Shown one piece after another: positions 46,624 to 57,132 of a DNA stretch of 64,000 bases. The notes under the pieces are model-generated. The model was not told where the DNA came from. It did not search any database and saw only the letters and a list, made by a program, of their open reading frames with translations. Numbering within the stretch: the first letter of the stretch is position 1; each line of letters starts with the position of its first letter. The position numbers and the translations under genes were made by a program. Location of the stretch: the NCBI GenBank assembly GCA_029448655.1, contig JACCLO010000004.1, forward strand, positions 558,001 through 622,000. Direction: 5' to 3'. Source of the stretch: Wolfiporia cocos. Its lineage: Eukaryota > Basidiomycota > Agaricomycetes > Polyporales > Phaeolaceae.

Positions 46624-46914
46624 TGCATTATGAGGTCTTCAACTGTACTTAGTTGCGCGCGATAGCCAATCACATGAATCGCGATCACGATCGGCTGCTG
46701 GCCACACGTCAACGCGTCCTGAGGCCTGATTTCCCATCAACGGTGCTAGGCTGTCAAACGGTGCTAGGCTGTTACAACAAAGCAGAGCCACAAGGTGTGT
46801 CGGCAACTTGCTTATTATAAGAATCAGGCTACAAACGCGGCCGTATCACCTGCATCTACGTGGACCCTTGACATCTTCTGCCACTTTGCCCCGACGCCAT
46901 ACCGAGACATCGCC

Positions 46915-49806
46915 ATGCAGACCGCCGACGGCCACGACCACCATGAATGCGCACAGAAAAGCTATGAGCCAAAATCTACGTTTCAGAGACAAGTCCCATT
47001 CACGACTGCTATCCCCGCCCCGCGACAATGTCGATCAGTTGGGATTGATTATCGTTCGGCTGCAACGAGTGGGTTTTTGCAAAATCTGATAGCATGCCGC
47101 AGCTTAAATCATTCTCATTGTCAGAGCCGTCACTATTGTCAGAGCCGTCACTAAAGTACCGAAGCACCGCACAGGGCTCTCTAATAAGCAAGAACGGGAT
47201 TGAGAACAAGGCGGTCGTGGACTGGATCAAGCGCGAATACCCAGACAAGATCTCATGGGACTGTGATCCTGTCGAGCTCATACGGAGTGTATGGGGTCTG
47301 GAACCCACGGGCATTTGCCAAAATGCGCACCTCAAGATGGAGACCTCATCTACGGGCCAGTATACCATTATAAAGAAGCTGGCCAAGGCATATTGTGATG
47401 CGTCCGAGGGAAGGCATTGCTACGCATCCCTCCTCAGATTCCTTGGATCTCTCCATCGACAGCTCTTTGGTGACCCAGACCTTAACGTTCCGAGTTCTTC
47501 GCAAACGTTGCGGGACCTCAAAAGCCGAGGTTCAAACCGGATCGAGAACGCGTTGTCCAAGCGCCCCGCCAGCCGCAAGACGTTCGTGACGAACGTGCCC
47601 GAAACAGCGAGGCCTCTCGATGGTCGATTTTTGCACATGAAAAACAGGATTGTGTCAGGGAGGTATTACCGCGCAAGGCCGATCGTGATGTTCAGCACGA
47701 ATGAAGGCGGGCAATCTCAGGACTGGTCATGGAGTTTGGCTTGTGCAGAGGTCACGAAAGGAGAGTGCGAGTGGATATGGGGAGAGGAAGACATCATGAT
47801 TGATCTGGATGAGCTTAAGCATGTACGTGAATCGACGCGTCGGCTCACCAACGTCACTGATATGGCCTTAGAGATACCTGAGGGACTATCCTCAATGTAT
47901 CACAAGAGCAGGAGAGAAACGGAAGCGAAGCGACAAGGTAGATCTAGAGATGATCAAGTCGGGCAAGCGGGCGCTGCTGTCTGCGGAGAATATGACAGAA
48001 GCGACCAATACACAAGAGTCTCTAAGACGTGGAGATGCACGGGAGGATGCGACCGATAAGGACTACCAAGGCCGGGAATCCGACGGTATCAAACGACTGG
48101 ACCTTACGGGCGACGAGGCGCAAGTTCTCACACACATCAACGAGCAGATGTCTCACAATGTTCGTTCGTACGGATCTGGCATCCTATTTCGTAACATGAC
48201 ATTGCAGCTGTGGTACGCGGATCGAATGGGCATCATCGTCTCGAGACCGATCCATATGATCGAGGAGCCCGAACTGCTGCTCTACACTGTGGCGGCGATG
48301 GGACAGGCCGACATCTACCAGATGGGAATATGCCACCTGATGGAATTCAACACCTCCAAGCGCAAATTTGCGACATATCGGAATGCAAAGCTGGTGCTTG
48401 GTGTCGATCAAGATGTCAAGGACTCAGGAGGCGAGGACGTCAAGGAGCCACTCGAGTTTGAAGTGACAGCGAGGAACGAGAACGACGTGTTCACGGATTT
48501 TGGGATCGTCGGGCGAGGCACGACGGTCGTCCCCGTTCGGGCCACAGGACATGCAGTCGATGTTTGTGGTTCGGGCGAGCTGGTAGCGAAGATCGCGTGG
48601 CCTGTGAAACGCCAAAATCGGGATGAGACAGAGTGCATTAGGAGAATTCGCAATGGACTCCGTAAGAAGAACCCATCGATCCTCAAGCACATCGTCGAGC
48701 TGAAGTTTTACATGTCACGCGAAATTGACAAATTCGGACTCCCTCGTACGTATCTTGGAACGAGGGTGCTTGATGAGCGAATATTCCGCACAATGATCCT
48801 CAGGAAGTACGATCGTCTAGAGGCCATGAACAATGCTGCAGAGTTCAAGACCATCTTCATTGATGCCGTCCGCGGTTAGTCTGTCGCATATTTCACTAGA
48901 TTTGCGCTGACACAATCGAAAGCTCATCGCTGGGTATATGAGACAACCAATATCCTACATCAAGACATCAGCTCGAACAATGTGATGTTCTACCGCGATG
49001 GCAGGAGCGTCCGCGGCGTGCTGTGTGACTGGGATCAAGCAGCAGCACCTGCCGATGATCCGGAAGAGTCGGAAGATCAAAGTGATGACCCCGCGTGGTC
49101 CGCTTCCAAAGTCGAACGACCCACTGGAAACGCCGACTCTCTGCACTGGAAGGCGAACTTGCTCGCGGATGGGTCGTTTACCCCAAAGAATGTCGGCAAG
49201 CCGTCACCGTCCGGAACTCAGGATGTTCCAGAGACGGAATCGGGAGCAGCAGAGTCGGAGCTCCCACCGGAGCCTCTACGGTACCGCACAGGCACTGCAC
49301 CATTCATGGCCATCGACCTACTAACTGAAGGCAGCGTGTCAGCGCACCGATATCGCCATGATCTGGAGTCGTTCTTCTACTTGCTCGTTTATGTCTGTGC
49401 CACGTTCGATGTCAAGCAGCACAGACTCGGCCGCATCTATGAATGGGAGTCGGCAGATCTCGGACAAGTTAACGAAAAGAAAAGAACCTTTCTCGAGAAC
49501 CCAGTTGTGTTTAATGACACATTCCAGAATCAGACCGATCCAGGCCTCAAACATCTCGCTGAGGATTGGGCTAGACTGTTAAAGATTATGTTCTTCAAGA
49601 TAGCACACAAGTCCTCCGATATCATGAGTCTTCGTGAGCAGCGAGACTACCTAGTCAGGTACAGGTTGAGTGACGAGAAGCGACGTAAACAGTCCATCCC
49701 TGACGAGCACGAGATCCGAAGCCAAATCCGACAACTGAAAGCAGAACAGAACGAGCAATGCACCTACGAGAGGTTCATGGAGATAATAGGTGCAGCTGCT
49801 AGTTGA
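46915..49806 (+). CDS. FunK1-type protein kinase, copy 2
   Basis: Exons 46915-47068, 47143-47822, 47872-48874 and 48923-49806 join in frame to 906 codons. Introns are 74, 49 and 48 bp. The second exon has two in-frame acceptors 18 bp apart (after 47124 or 47142), both ending GTCAG, inside a short direct duplication. The start used by copy 1 corresponds here to a changed codon (GCG near 46838), so translation probably starts at 46915 or uses another upstream frame. Motifs are as in copy 1: GRGTTVVPVRATG, AKIAWPVK, HQDISSNNVM and CDWDQA. Substrate unknown. It lies in opposite orientation to copy 1, 24 kb away, and the similarity extends into the upstream region. Confidence 0.87.
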
Positions 49807-50073
49807 TGGTACATCCAGACACCCAAGCATTCATATGGCATTACCGTATTGTATGGCATCACCGTATTGTATGCAGTCCGAGCTCGTCGTCGCAGCGGTG
49901 GGTAATGGGAAGCGGCAATGCAGCGCGCTGTGAGTGTTGATAAGTTGGGCGGGACCGGCGTTAGCCGGAACGGACACAGGAGATGTAGGAGCCGCTTACC
50001 AGAGAAAGCGCAGAGGCGCACCGCGGCGAAAGCAGGGACAGCGCGCCGCCCGCCCAACCCAGAGCCGATGCCC
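49807..50073. other. Spacer between the FunK1 gene and the recombinase gene
   Basis: The two genes are convergent, their stop codons 267 bp apart. The repeated ATGGCAT(T/C)ACCGTATTGTATG near 49834-49870 is the only structure seen. Confidence 0.6.
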
Positions 50074-51138
50074 TCAGAAACCGTAGGCGGCCCCAGCGCC
50101 GGCTAAGTGATGCGAAGTGACCTGTTCAAAGGCCCGAATGTACGTTTCGTAGGCCAGGGACTTCCAGCGTCCGAGGAGGCGCACGACCTCCGGGTCGACC
50201 TTCTGTGAAAGGAGGAAGGAGGCACCTCCGATGCGGAACGAGTGGCCAAAAGAAGTGCCCCACCCCAGGATGGAGAAAACCGCGTTCACACGGCGCAACG
50301 CCGCGGACTTGACCAGAGGTCGCGTCGTGCCGGCACGGTCGACCCAGCAGAACAGGGGGTCGTCGGGGCCAGCGGGGCAGATGGTGCGTAGGTTGAGCAG
50401 TGCGTCGATGGGGCACAGATTGCCCTGGCGTGCAAGCCAAATGTGTTGCACCTCCCCCGGCCGGGCCGTCTTGGCGGACGGCAGGTCAAGGCGTGCGTAC
50501 TGCTTGCCATCCAGATCAAAGGAAACGAGGGCGTCACGGCGCTTGAGGTGCATGGTGCCGCAGAATGCAGCGCGAGAGGATACCGACACCTCACCGAAAC
50601 GCATGAGACCCCAGAAGGCGCAGCAGGCGGCGGCCCAGACGCACGCGTCGAAAGGATCAGAGAGCACCAGGACCTCCTTGAGGGCTGCGAGCATGTGCAA
50701 GGTCACTGACGGCCGCGGTGGGCGTCGCCGCGAGCCAACCAGGCGCTCCAGACCGCGCAGCGACCAGTCGATGCGGGCATGTGCGTCGTCGTCAAGGGGC
50801 GGCGGCCAGCCCTGGGCGATGTGCCACGCCCGGACGCCTGCGAGGTACTTCTTGACAGAGCCCACAGAGATGGGCTCGAAGGGTGGACCGTCAGCGAAGG
50901 CGGGGTCGTCGGGGTCTGGGTCGGCCACGGCCCACAGGGCAAAGGAGTGCAGGACGGCAAAAGAGGCGGGTAGGCGGTCCGTCTCTGGCACAGAAAATAT
51001 GTCACAACACAAGTGAAACTTGCGCAGCCCAGAGCCGTATCGCGAAGTGATGCGCGTGATGCAATGTCCGCTAGGTGCTTCAGCACAGGTCGGTCGATGA
51101 CTTGAGGAATTCCCAGTGAAAATTTGAATATATCTCAA
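50074..51138 (-). CDS. Tyrosine recombinase (transposon-type integrase)
   Basis: 354 aa in one frame. The N-terminal half is helical (SRYGSGLRKFHLCCDIF...LHSFALWAV), like the core-binding domain of tyrosine recombinases. The catalytic half has Arg in FWGLMRFGEV (about residue 178), His-x-x-Arg in FGHSFRIGGAS (about 296), GRW, and the likely Tyr nucleophile in YETYIRAFE (about 330). These are the R-H-R-Y residues expected for strand cutting and joining. Related genes in mushrooms are usually parts of DIRS- or Crypton-like transposons. No reverse transcriptase or split repeats were found here, so it may be a lone Crypton-like gene or a remnant. Start at the first Met is tentative. Confidence 0.85.
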   Translation of the reverse strand: MRYIQIFTGNSSSHRPTCAEAPSGHCITRITSRYGSGLRKFHLCCDIFSVPETDRLPASFAVLHSFALWAVADPDPDDPAFADGPPFEPISVGSVKKYLAGVRAWHIAQGWPPPLDDDAHARIDWSLRGLERLVGSRRRPPRPSVTLHMLAALKEVLVLSDPFDACVWAAACCAFWGLMRFGEVSVSSRAAFCGTMHLKRRDALVSFDLDGKQYARLDLPSAKTARPGEVQHIWLARQGNLCPIDALLNLRTICPAGPDDPLFCWVDRAGTTRPLVKSAALRRVNAVFSILGWGTSFGHSFRIGGASFLLSQKVDPEVVRLLGRWKSLAYETYIRAFEQVTSHHLAGAGAAYGF

Positions 51139-52042
51139 TGAATCCTGATGTATATAAATCTATCCAGAAAAGTTCAATGTACCGAAATCTATCCAATGTA
51201 ATCCAAATGTATCCACAGATCATGTGACCTGCTTCGTAGATTTGCCATTGAACGACAGATCTGACGGTAAGGTTGCGTTAACGTTGCGTAAGTTGCGCAC
51301 GTGTACGGTTGCATTTTGTATGAGCAAGGGAGTTGCATCCAGAGTCATGCATATATTGTTGCGGTTAGCATGCTTATGGTGCTATGCTTCGTTGCTGCCC
51401 TCTGTACCGCCGTACTACTGTTTGTGCGTCCATCCATACCCCTGCTTTTTATCAAATCATATTAATTACACTATGCCTGTAGAAATTGACAACAATTGGA
51501 TCAGAACTAATTTCTGTGGCTGTGGTGAACAATTCCAGAAGAGGATATCTCCTTTTGTGGCAGAACCACCTCCTATAGCTACAAAGCAGCAAAGACACAT
51601 TGTGCGCCATCCACGTCAGGTTTGTTGTGTATATTGGACATGTTTTTGCTGATGATGCAGCTTGCAGCCGACTCCTTCTTGTCTTCACATCACACCTTAG
51701 CCACAATCCATTTATGGTAACGCTTCTACCTGAACTCGCAGTATCATCACGTCATTTCCCTTCGTGGTTTCATTTTAGGTTCATTCACTATTCTGTTGTC
51801 CCTTGAACCTTATTCCCTCACTACACATAAGCGGGCTCACGGCACGGTTCAGTCTATCTCTATCTTGTCTTCTCCCTGTGCTTTTCTTACATCTAGTTGG
51901 TCTCTGGTCTTGGCAAGGCGACACCATCCCCTCCAGCTCAAGAAAAGCCAAACGACCACACGTGAGTAAACAACCCCCCATGTGCATAAGTACTTGAGCC
52001 GTTAGTTTCTAGTTTAGTCTTGTCTACCTACATGAGCCCATT
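51139..52042. other. Unassigned; one possible small exon
   Basis: A frame opening near 51474 (MPVEIDNNWIRTNFCGCGEQF) runs to a possible donor after 51629. It has a CGCG cysteine cluster and no recognised family. Short ORFs further on lack support. Confidence 0.3.
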
Positions 52043-52084
52043 CAGTGACAGTAGGTGACGGTTCAGGTCAGCTGGTCATCGGCC

Positions 52085-52480
52085 CATGCCTTAACTGTCA
52101 GGACTACCCTCGGGTGGGCCCACATTTTCCATGAACAGATGGTCATGATGGTCACGGGTCAGCCCACAACTGCTGCAACTGGATGGTTGTGATGGTTGTG
52201 GGTCGGCCCATGACAACCACAACCAGACAGTTGTGATGGTTGCGGGTCAGCCCATAACCATCACGACTTGACAGTCATGATGGTTGCAGGTTGGCCCACC
52301 AATGCCATGACCAAATGATTGTGATAGTTGCAGGTTGGCCCACAACTTCCATGATCAGACTGTTATGACAGTCACATGTCGGCCCATGACTGCCACAACT
52401 GGACGGTTATGATGGTTGTGGGTTGGCCCACAACTGCTGCAACCTGGCAGTAATGACAGTTGTGGGTTGGCCCACAACCA
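52085..52480. repeat. Minisatellite, GTTGTGG-TCGGCCCA type
   Basis: Units of roughly 45-65 bp contain GGT(C/T)GGCCCA(C/T)AAC and its partial inverse GATGGTTGTGG, so each unit can fold back on itself. A related array is at 56790-57060. Confidence 0.75.
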
Positions 52481-52935
52481 TGGCATGTTGCCATGACCTC
52501 TGCATCTGCAACTTTGGCGACCTCCACGACCTTTGCGACCTTTGCAACCTCTGTGACCTTCGTGGCCTCCGTGACCTCCGTGACCTTTGCAACCTTCACA
52601 GCCTCTGCAACCTTCACAGCCTTCGTGACCTCCATGACCTCTGTGACCTCTGTGACCTTCACAACCTCCACGACCTTCACGGCCTCTGTGACCTTCACAG
52701 CCTCCGTGACCTCTGCAACCTCTGCAACCTCTGTGACCTCCACGGCCTCCACAACCTCCATGACCTTTGTGACCTCCACAACCTTTGTGACCTTCACAAC
52801 CTTCATGACCTTCGTGGCCTCCGCGACCTCCATGACCTATGCGACCTCTGCAACCTTCGTGACCTCCATGACCTTTGTGGCCTTCATGGCCTTCATGACC
52901 TCCATGACATCTGAAAGTTGCAGATGTGGAGGTCA
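52480..52935. repeat. Short-period repeat, GACCTC(C/T)GTGACCTTTGCAACC type
   Basis: A 9-12 bp degenerate period over about 450 bp keeps all plus frames and several minus frames open (Leu/Asp/His or Thr/Ser/Phe, and Gly/His/Glu on the other strand). The long ORFs here are artefacts of the repeat. Confidence 0.85.
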
Positions 52936-52940
52936 CAGAG

Positions 52941-53836
52941 TGTCACGGATCTCCTTGTGACGTCTTATCCCTAAGGTTCAAGCTTGTCGCACTAGACTTA
53001 GGCTGCAATCCAACTAGGAAGCGGCTTATTCAAGGCAAGCAGGTGGCAAAGAGGTAAAGGGTGGAGAGGAAATAGGGAAAGGGGAAACACCCCCAACACT
53101 CATAGTAGAATGCTTAGAATATTGAGTCTAAGGTTTAGACCCTAGACCACCTGGTTATATACATATTTGGAGACCTTGTACTACTGGTAGCAATGTCTGC
53201 CCTAAATGTAGCTGGTCTGTGCACATATAGTCATGTCATAATTGCCTGTAATGGCTTTATAATGAGGTGATAGTGGTGCCATAAGGTACCTTGTCTATCT
53301 TTAACCTGGTTTGTAAGTAAAATGCTATTGTTAGCATTGGTTTGTAAGTAATGACCTCAGAACCTCATCATGTGTGATGTCATAGTGGCTCTGTGGTCTA
53401 GACGATGATATCATATAGTTCTGGCCTCTTTGATATATGTAATACCTGTGGGAGGGGTAACTATGTAGATAGGTTTCAGCCCTGTAATTGGACCTGCTAA
53501 GTATAGGCTCCTAAATATAAGCCTGATGTCATAGACTGGACCTGTATGGGCCCTGATGTCATAATGATGTGGACTCTTGATGATGTCATGCCTCAGGAGG
53601 CCTTTGACGACTAAGTACTTAGCCAGATAAGATCTTGAGCACCTGACAAGGTGCCTGTGGTGGTGCCTAGTGCCGCTATCTAATCTTGAAGTTTGGTAGG
53701 TCACGTGACCTCAATTCAGTAGGTCACATGATTCGATAACTTTTGGGACGCTGTAGCGCCTTCAGTTATAAGCCTAGTACCCGAGTACAGGGGTCTGGAG
53801 GGCTAAAATGGGGGTTGCATGAATAAATCTGTGACA
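52941..53836 (-). mobile_element. Solo LTR, family F, copy 2
   Basis: 896 bp from TGTCACGGATCTCC to AAATCTGTGACA, TSD CAGAG (52936-52940, 53837-53841). The arms GTCTAAGG (53126-53133) and CCCTAGAC (53140-53147) replace GTCTGAGG/CCTCAGAC of copy 1 but still pair. Confidence 0.94.
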
Positions 53837-53841
53837 CAGAG

Positions 53842-54594
53842 GTCACAGAAGTTGCAGACATGGAGGTCATGGAGGTTGTGAAAGTTGCATATGCAGAGGG
53901 CATGGAGGTCATGGAGGTCGAGGAGGTCGAGGAGGTCGTGAAGGTCGTGAAGGTCACGAAGGTCATGGAGGTTGTGGAGGTTGCGGAGGTCATGGAGGTT
54001 GCGGAGGTCACGGAGGTTGCGGAGGTCGACGGAGGTTGCGGAGGTCGTGAAGGTTGCGGAGGTTGCGGAGCAACTTCTGCAACCCAGTTGTTGCTGCTAT
54101 GCCTGTTGCAACCTCTTATTCACTTTTACACTCCCTGTGACTTATAAAATCTGCAACCATGACCCTCCTCCTGGTCCTTATGACCTGTACCCACAACCTC
54201 CACAAGTTTCATAACTTCTGTGGCTTTTTAGCCTCTGTGATTTCTATGGCTCAATTGGCACTACCACGCCTGCTGTGACCACAGTAATTTAGTTTTTACT
54301 ATATCTGCAACCTCTGCAACCTGTGACCGTGACCCACCGTGACTCCCGTGACCTGAGAATGCGACTTTTGCGACTTTCACAACTTATGCAGCTCTCACAA
54401 CCTCTGCAAACCCTGCAACCTTTGTCACATCATACCGTGGCTCTTGTAGCCTTCACACCTTGTCACCACAATTTCCATGACTTCTGCAACTTGCAGCCGC
54501 GACCAACCACGACCCTCGCGGCCTGTGATCGTGACCTCTGTGACCTTCATGACCTCTGTGACTTTTGCAACCTCCACAACCTCCACACCCTGTT
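53842..54594. repeat. Short-period repeat, GAGGTCATGGAGGTTG type and inverse
   Basis: The first part (to about 54070) is the inverse of the 52480-52935 array in base content. The second part (54300-54594) returns to CAACCTCTGCAACC words. ORFs across it are low-complexity. Confidence 0.8.
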
Positions 54595-54894
54595 TGTCAC
54601 AGTTTTTGCACTGTGACATGACCCTGCTATTGCTTTGATTTTACAGGGTTTTCTGGCCATTGTGCGGCCCCTGGATCCTATGGTAGCACCTCCACGTCCC
54701 TCCCTCTCATGTTAGATGCCTGACCCAGTAGATTACGGATAAGATAAGATGTACGGCACTAGGGGTAGCGTGCTCCCATCACGTTACGGTCACACTATGT
54801 ACGTGGTACGTTACGGTAGTTACATGTCATGAGGACCTCTAGATACAGTGCACAGACTGTGTCTTTAGGGTAGGCCACTAGTAGCTACCAGCCA

Positions 54895-54945
54895 TGTATA
54901 TAACATACGACGAGATGAGGGTTAGCCTCATCTCTATGATTCTCA
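54895..54945 (+). promoter_or_regulatory. LTR promoter with start-site palindrome
   Basis: A TATATAA box (about 54897-54903) is followed by arms GAGATGAGG and CCTCATCTC. The predicted RNA start ATCTCTATGATT (54930-54941) is the exact reverse complement of 55639-55650, just after the LTR. Confidence 0.75.
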
Positions 54946-55104
54946 GCAATGGGTACAAGGCCCCTCTCTTACACCTGACTCCCTGTGTGCCGCCTTGCTA
55001 AGACGCCTCCAACATGCTCGTCTCCCTCTAAGCTCACTAGTCTGGTAGTGGCGCCCTACAGCCGGACTCACCGCCTTACGTACGTCAGCCACTGGAGACT
55101 AGGA

Positions 55105-55572
55105 TGTCACGGTTTTTACCGTGGCATGGGTTCAATCCCGTACCTCCTCAGACATACGGTCACATGATTACGCGCAGCTTTAGTGTAGTGGTAGGATCGC
55201 CCCCATAGTAGCGTAACTAACCACGTGTATAGGTTGCCTCTTGCTTACGTACTATAGCACATGACTGACATGCGCGCACGGTCCCTTACTGTAGGGTAGG
55301 ACTTACGTCGCGCCTCTGTAGTACAGCATGTATATAGTCTACTGCGCTGGGGCCTTACAGCCCCATGCTTGTTATTCTCGACGTTGGGGCTTGTCCCCCT
55401 GTATACCATCTCTACCCCTGCATGCGCCTGCTGGCTTAGCCACCTCTTATACCTGCTCGTCTGCGCCTCGTCACTACGGTGTGGGGATACCCCCAAAGGA
55501 CTTGCGTGTTAGGTTGAGGGCCACTAGGACAGCGGTACACAGGATATACGGTATGAGGGTATATCTGTGTCA
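55105..55572 (+). mobile_element. Solo LTR L, nested in the J 5' LTR
   Basis: 468 bp from TGTCACGGTTTTTACC to TATCTGTGTCA, TSD TAGGA (55100-55104, 55573-55577). The TATATAG box near 55331 is followed by GGGGC/GCCCC arms, ATTCTCGAC and GGGGCTTGTCCCC. Confidence 0.93.
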
Positions 55573-55638
55573 TAGGAGTTAGAGCATTAGGGGGGTTCCC
55601 CGCTTGCGCGGTCCCACAGTCTGGTAAGACTGTGTCAT

Positions 55639-55650
55639 AATCATAGAGAT
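55639..55650 (+). promoter_or_regulatory. Self-priming type primer-binding site of J
   Basis: AATCATAGAGAT begins one base after the 5' LTR. Its reverse complement lies in the 5' LTR at 54930-54941, 27 bases after the TATA box. The 3' LTR has a different sequence at this point. Confidence 0.75.
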
Positions 55651-56789
55651 ATTTTACTCCCCCCCCGCGCTGTACGTTGGCGCGGGCTGGAGGGTTTTCT
55701 ACATGCAGGTTCCCATGGCGACACGGCAGGGTAGCCTCTGACACAAGCGTCAGGGGTCCGTACTTTTACGAGCCCCCACTAAGTGTCTAGCCTACGCGTG
55801 GAGCCGCATGGAATGAAACACGAAAGGCCGCCCCCTTTATTATAGGTAGTGGGGGACTAGGGTACGTACATCAGCGTTACCCCCCCTGGGCGGTGGGCCT
55901 CGCCAAGAATCACTGACCTATGGGTATGCGAAGGGACCTTCGGGTCCCAACCCCATATCGACCAGTCACGAAGGCAAGACGACGACACGCACCTTAGACA
56001 CCAACGCGGGATGTCCACTGATGCACGCCAGGGGGAGACGGACTCCCCACCGCCCGACACACCTATTTCAAAGAAGCTAAGTAAAGTAATAGGTGGACAC
56101 GTAGTAAACAACAACCGCGGTAACTACACCAAGGCCGCTGCATCCACCGACCTCAACAACTGCGTTAAGACTTCACCATAGGTATATCGTCAGGGACGAC
56201 GATTTTAAAAGAGGGGGTTATGTCACAGATTTACATCTGTGACATGGCCCTGCTATTTCTTTGCTTTTTACAGGGTTTTCTGGCATTCATGCGGCCCCTG
56301 GAGCGGTAGTTAGCACCTCCACGTCTATCCCTCTCACGTTAGATGCCTGACCTAGTAGATAACGATAAGATAAGATGTACGTGCACACTTGGGTACGCAC
56401 CTATCCCCATCACATTACCAGTCACAGTATGTACATGTTACGTTACGGTCATTGCACATCACATGGACCTTTAGGTACGGCGCACGGACCGCACCTTTAG
56501 GGTAGGCCATTAGTAGCAACCATACATGTATATAACGTACAACAGAATGAGGCTTACTCCTCATTCTTGAGATTCTACGACTTTGGGCATAAGGCCCCTC
56601 TCCTCCTCTCTGTGTGCACCTGCGCCTGTCGGTCCCGACCTGCTCGTCTCCCCTCATATGCGCTAGTCTGGTAGCGACGTCCTGTCTCTGGACTCACCGC
56701 CCCACGTCCGCTCGTCCCTGTGGAGAAGGAGTTAGAGCTTTAGGGAGATCCCCGCTTGTGCGGTCCCACAGTCAGGTAAAACTGTGTCA

Positions 56790-57062
56790 CGCGGCAACAG
56801 GCCGTGGTTGTGGGCTGACCCACAACCATTGCTACTGTCTGGTTGTGGCAGTTGTGGGCCGACCCACAACCATCATAACTGTCAAGTCATGACAGTTGTG
56901 GGCCAACCTGCAACCGTCATAACCATCAAGTCACAGCAGTCATGGCAGTTGTGCGCCAACCTTCAACTGTCATTACTGTCAGGTTGCAGCAGTGGTGGGC
57001 CGACCCACAACTGTCACTACCATCTGATTGTGGGCCCACCTAATGGTAGGCCTAATGGTTAA
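56790..57062. repeat. Minisatellite, GTTGTGGGCCGACCCACAAC type
   Basis: Units of about 50-60 bp centred on the palindrome GTGGG(C/T)(C/T)GACCCACAAC. Related to 52085-52480 and probably the other side of the same repeat block. Confidence 0.75.
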
Positions 57063-57132
57063 GTCATGGGCCGATGGCCGGCTGACCTGAATCAATAGGG
57101 ATTGGTACAAGCCGGTTCACCAGTACCGTCAC

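Larger units (their letters stand above)
44803..46651. mobile_element. Element with 28-bp terminal inverted repeats, containing an LTR and a Helitron
   Basis: The left end TTAGTATAGTTGAAGACCTC (44803-) and the inverted right end TAAGTACAGTTGAAGACCTC (46651 leftwards) match over about 28 bp through CATAATGCA. No transposase is inside. A solo LTR (44879-45250) and a Helitron (46123-46623) are inserted. No TSD identified, so the class is unknown. Confidence 0.5.
54595..56789 (+). mobile_element. Short non-coding LTR retrotransposon J (TRIM-like)
   Basis: 5' LTR 54595-55637 (570 bp without a nested LTR), internal region 55638-56220 (583 bp, no coding capacity), polypurine tract AAAAGAGGGGG at about 56207-56217, 3' LTR 56221-56789 (569 bp). 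The outer flanks (CTGTT and CGCGG) do not form a TSD and the two LTRs differ in their promoter palindromes. Two insertions have probably recombined. Confidence 0.85.

Noticed and set aside
52355..52960. Long overlapping ORFs on both strands, rich in Gly/His, Val/Thr or Leu/Asp
   Set aside because: All arise from a 9-12 bp degenerate repeat that keeps most frames open. No start context, domain or intron structure supports a gene.
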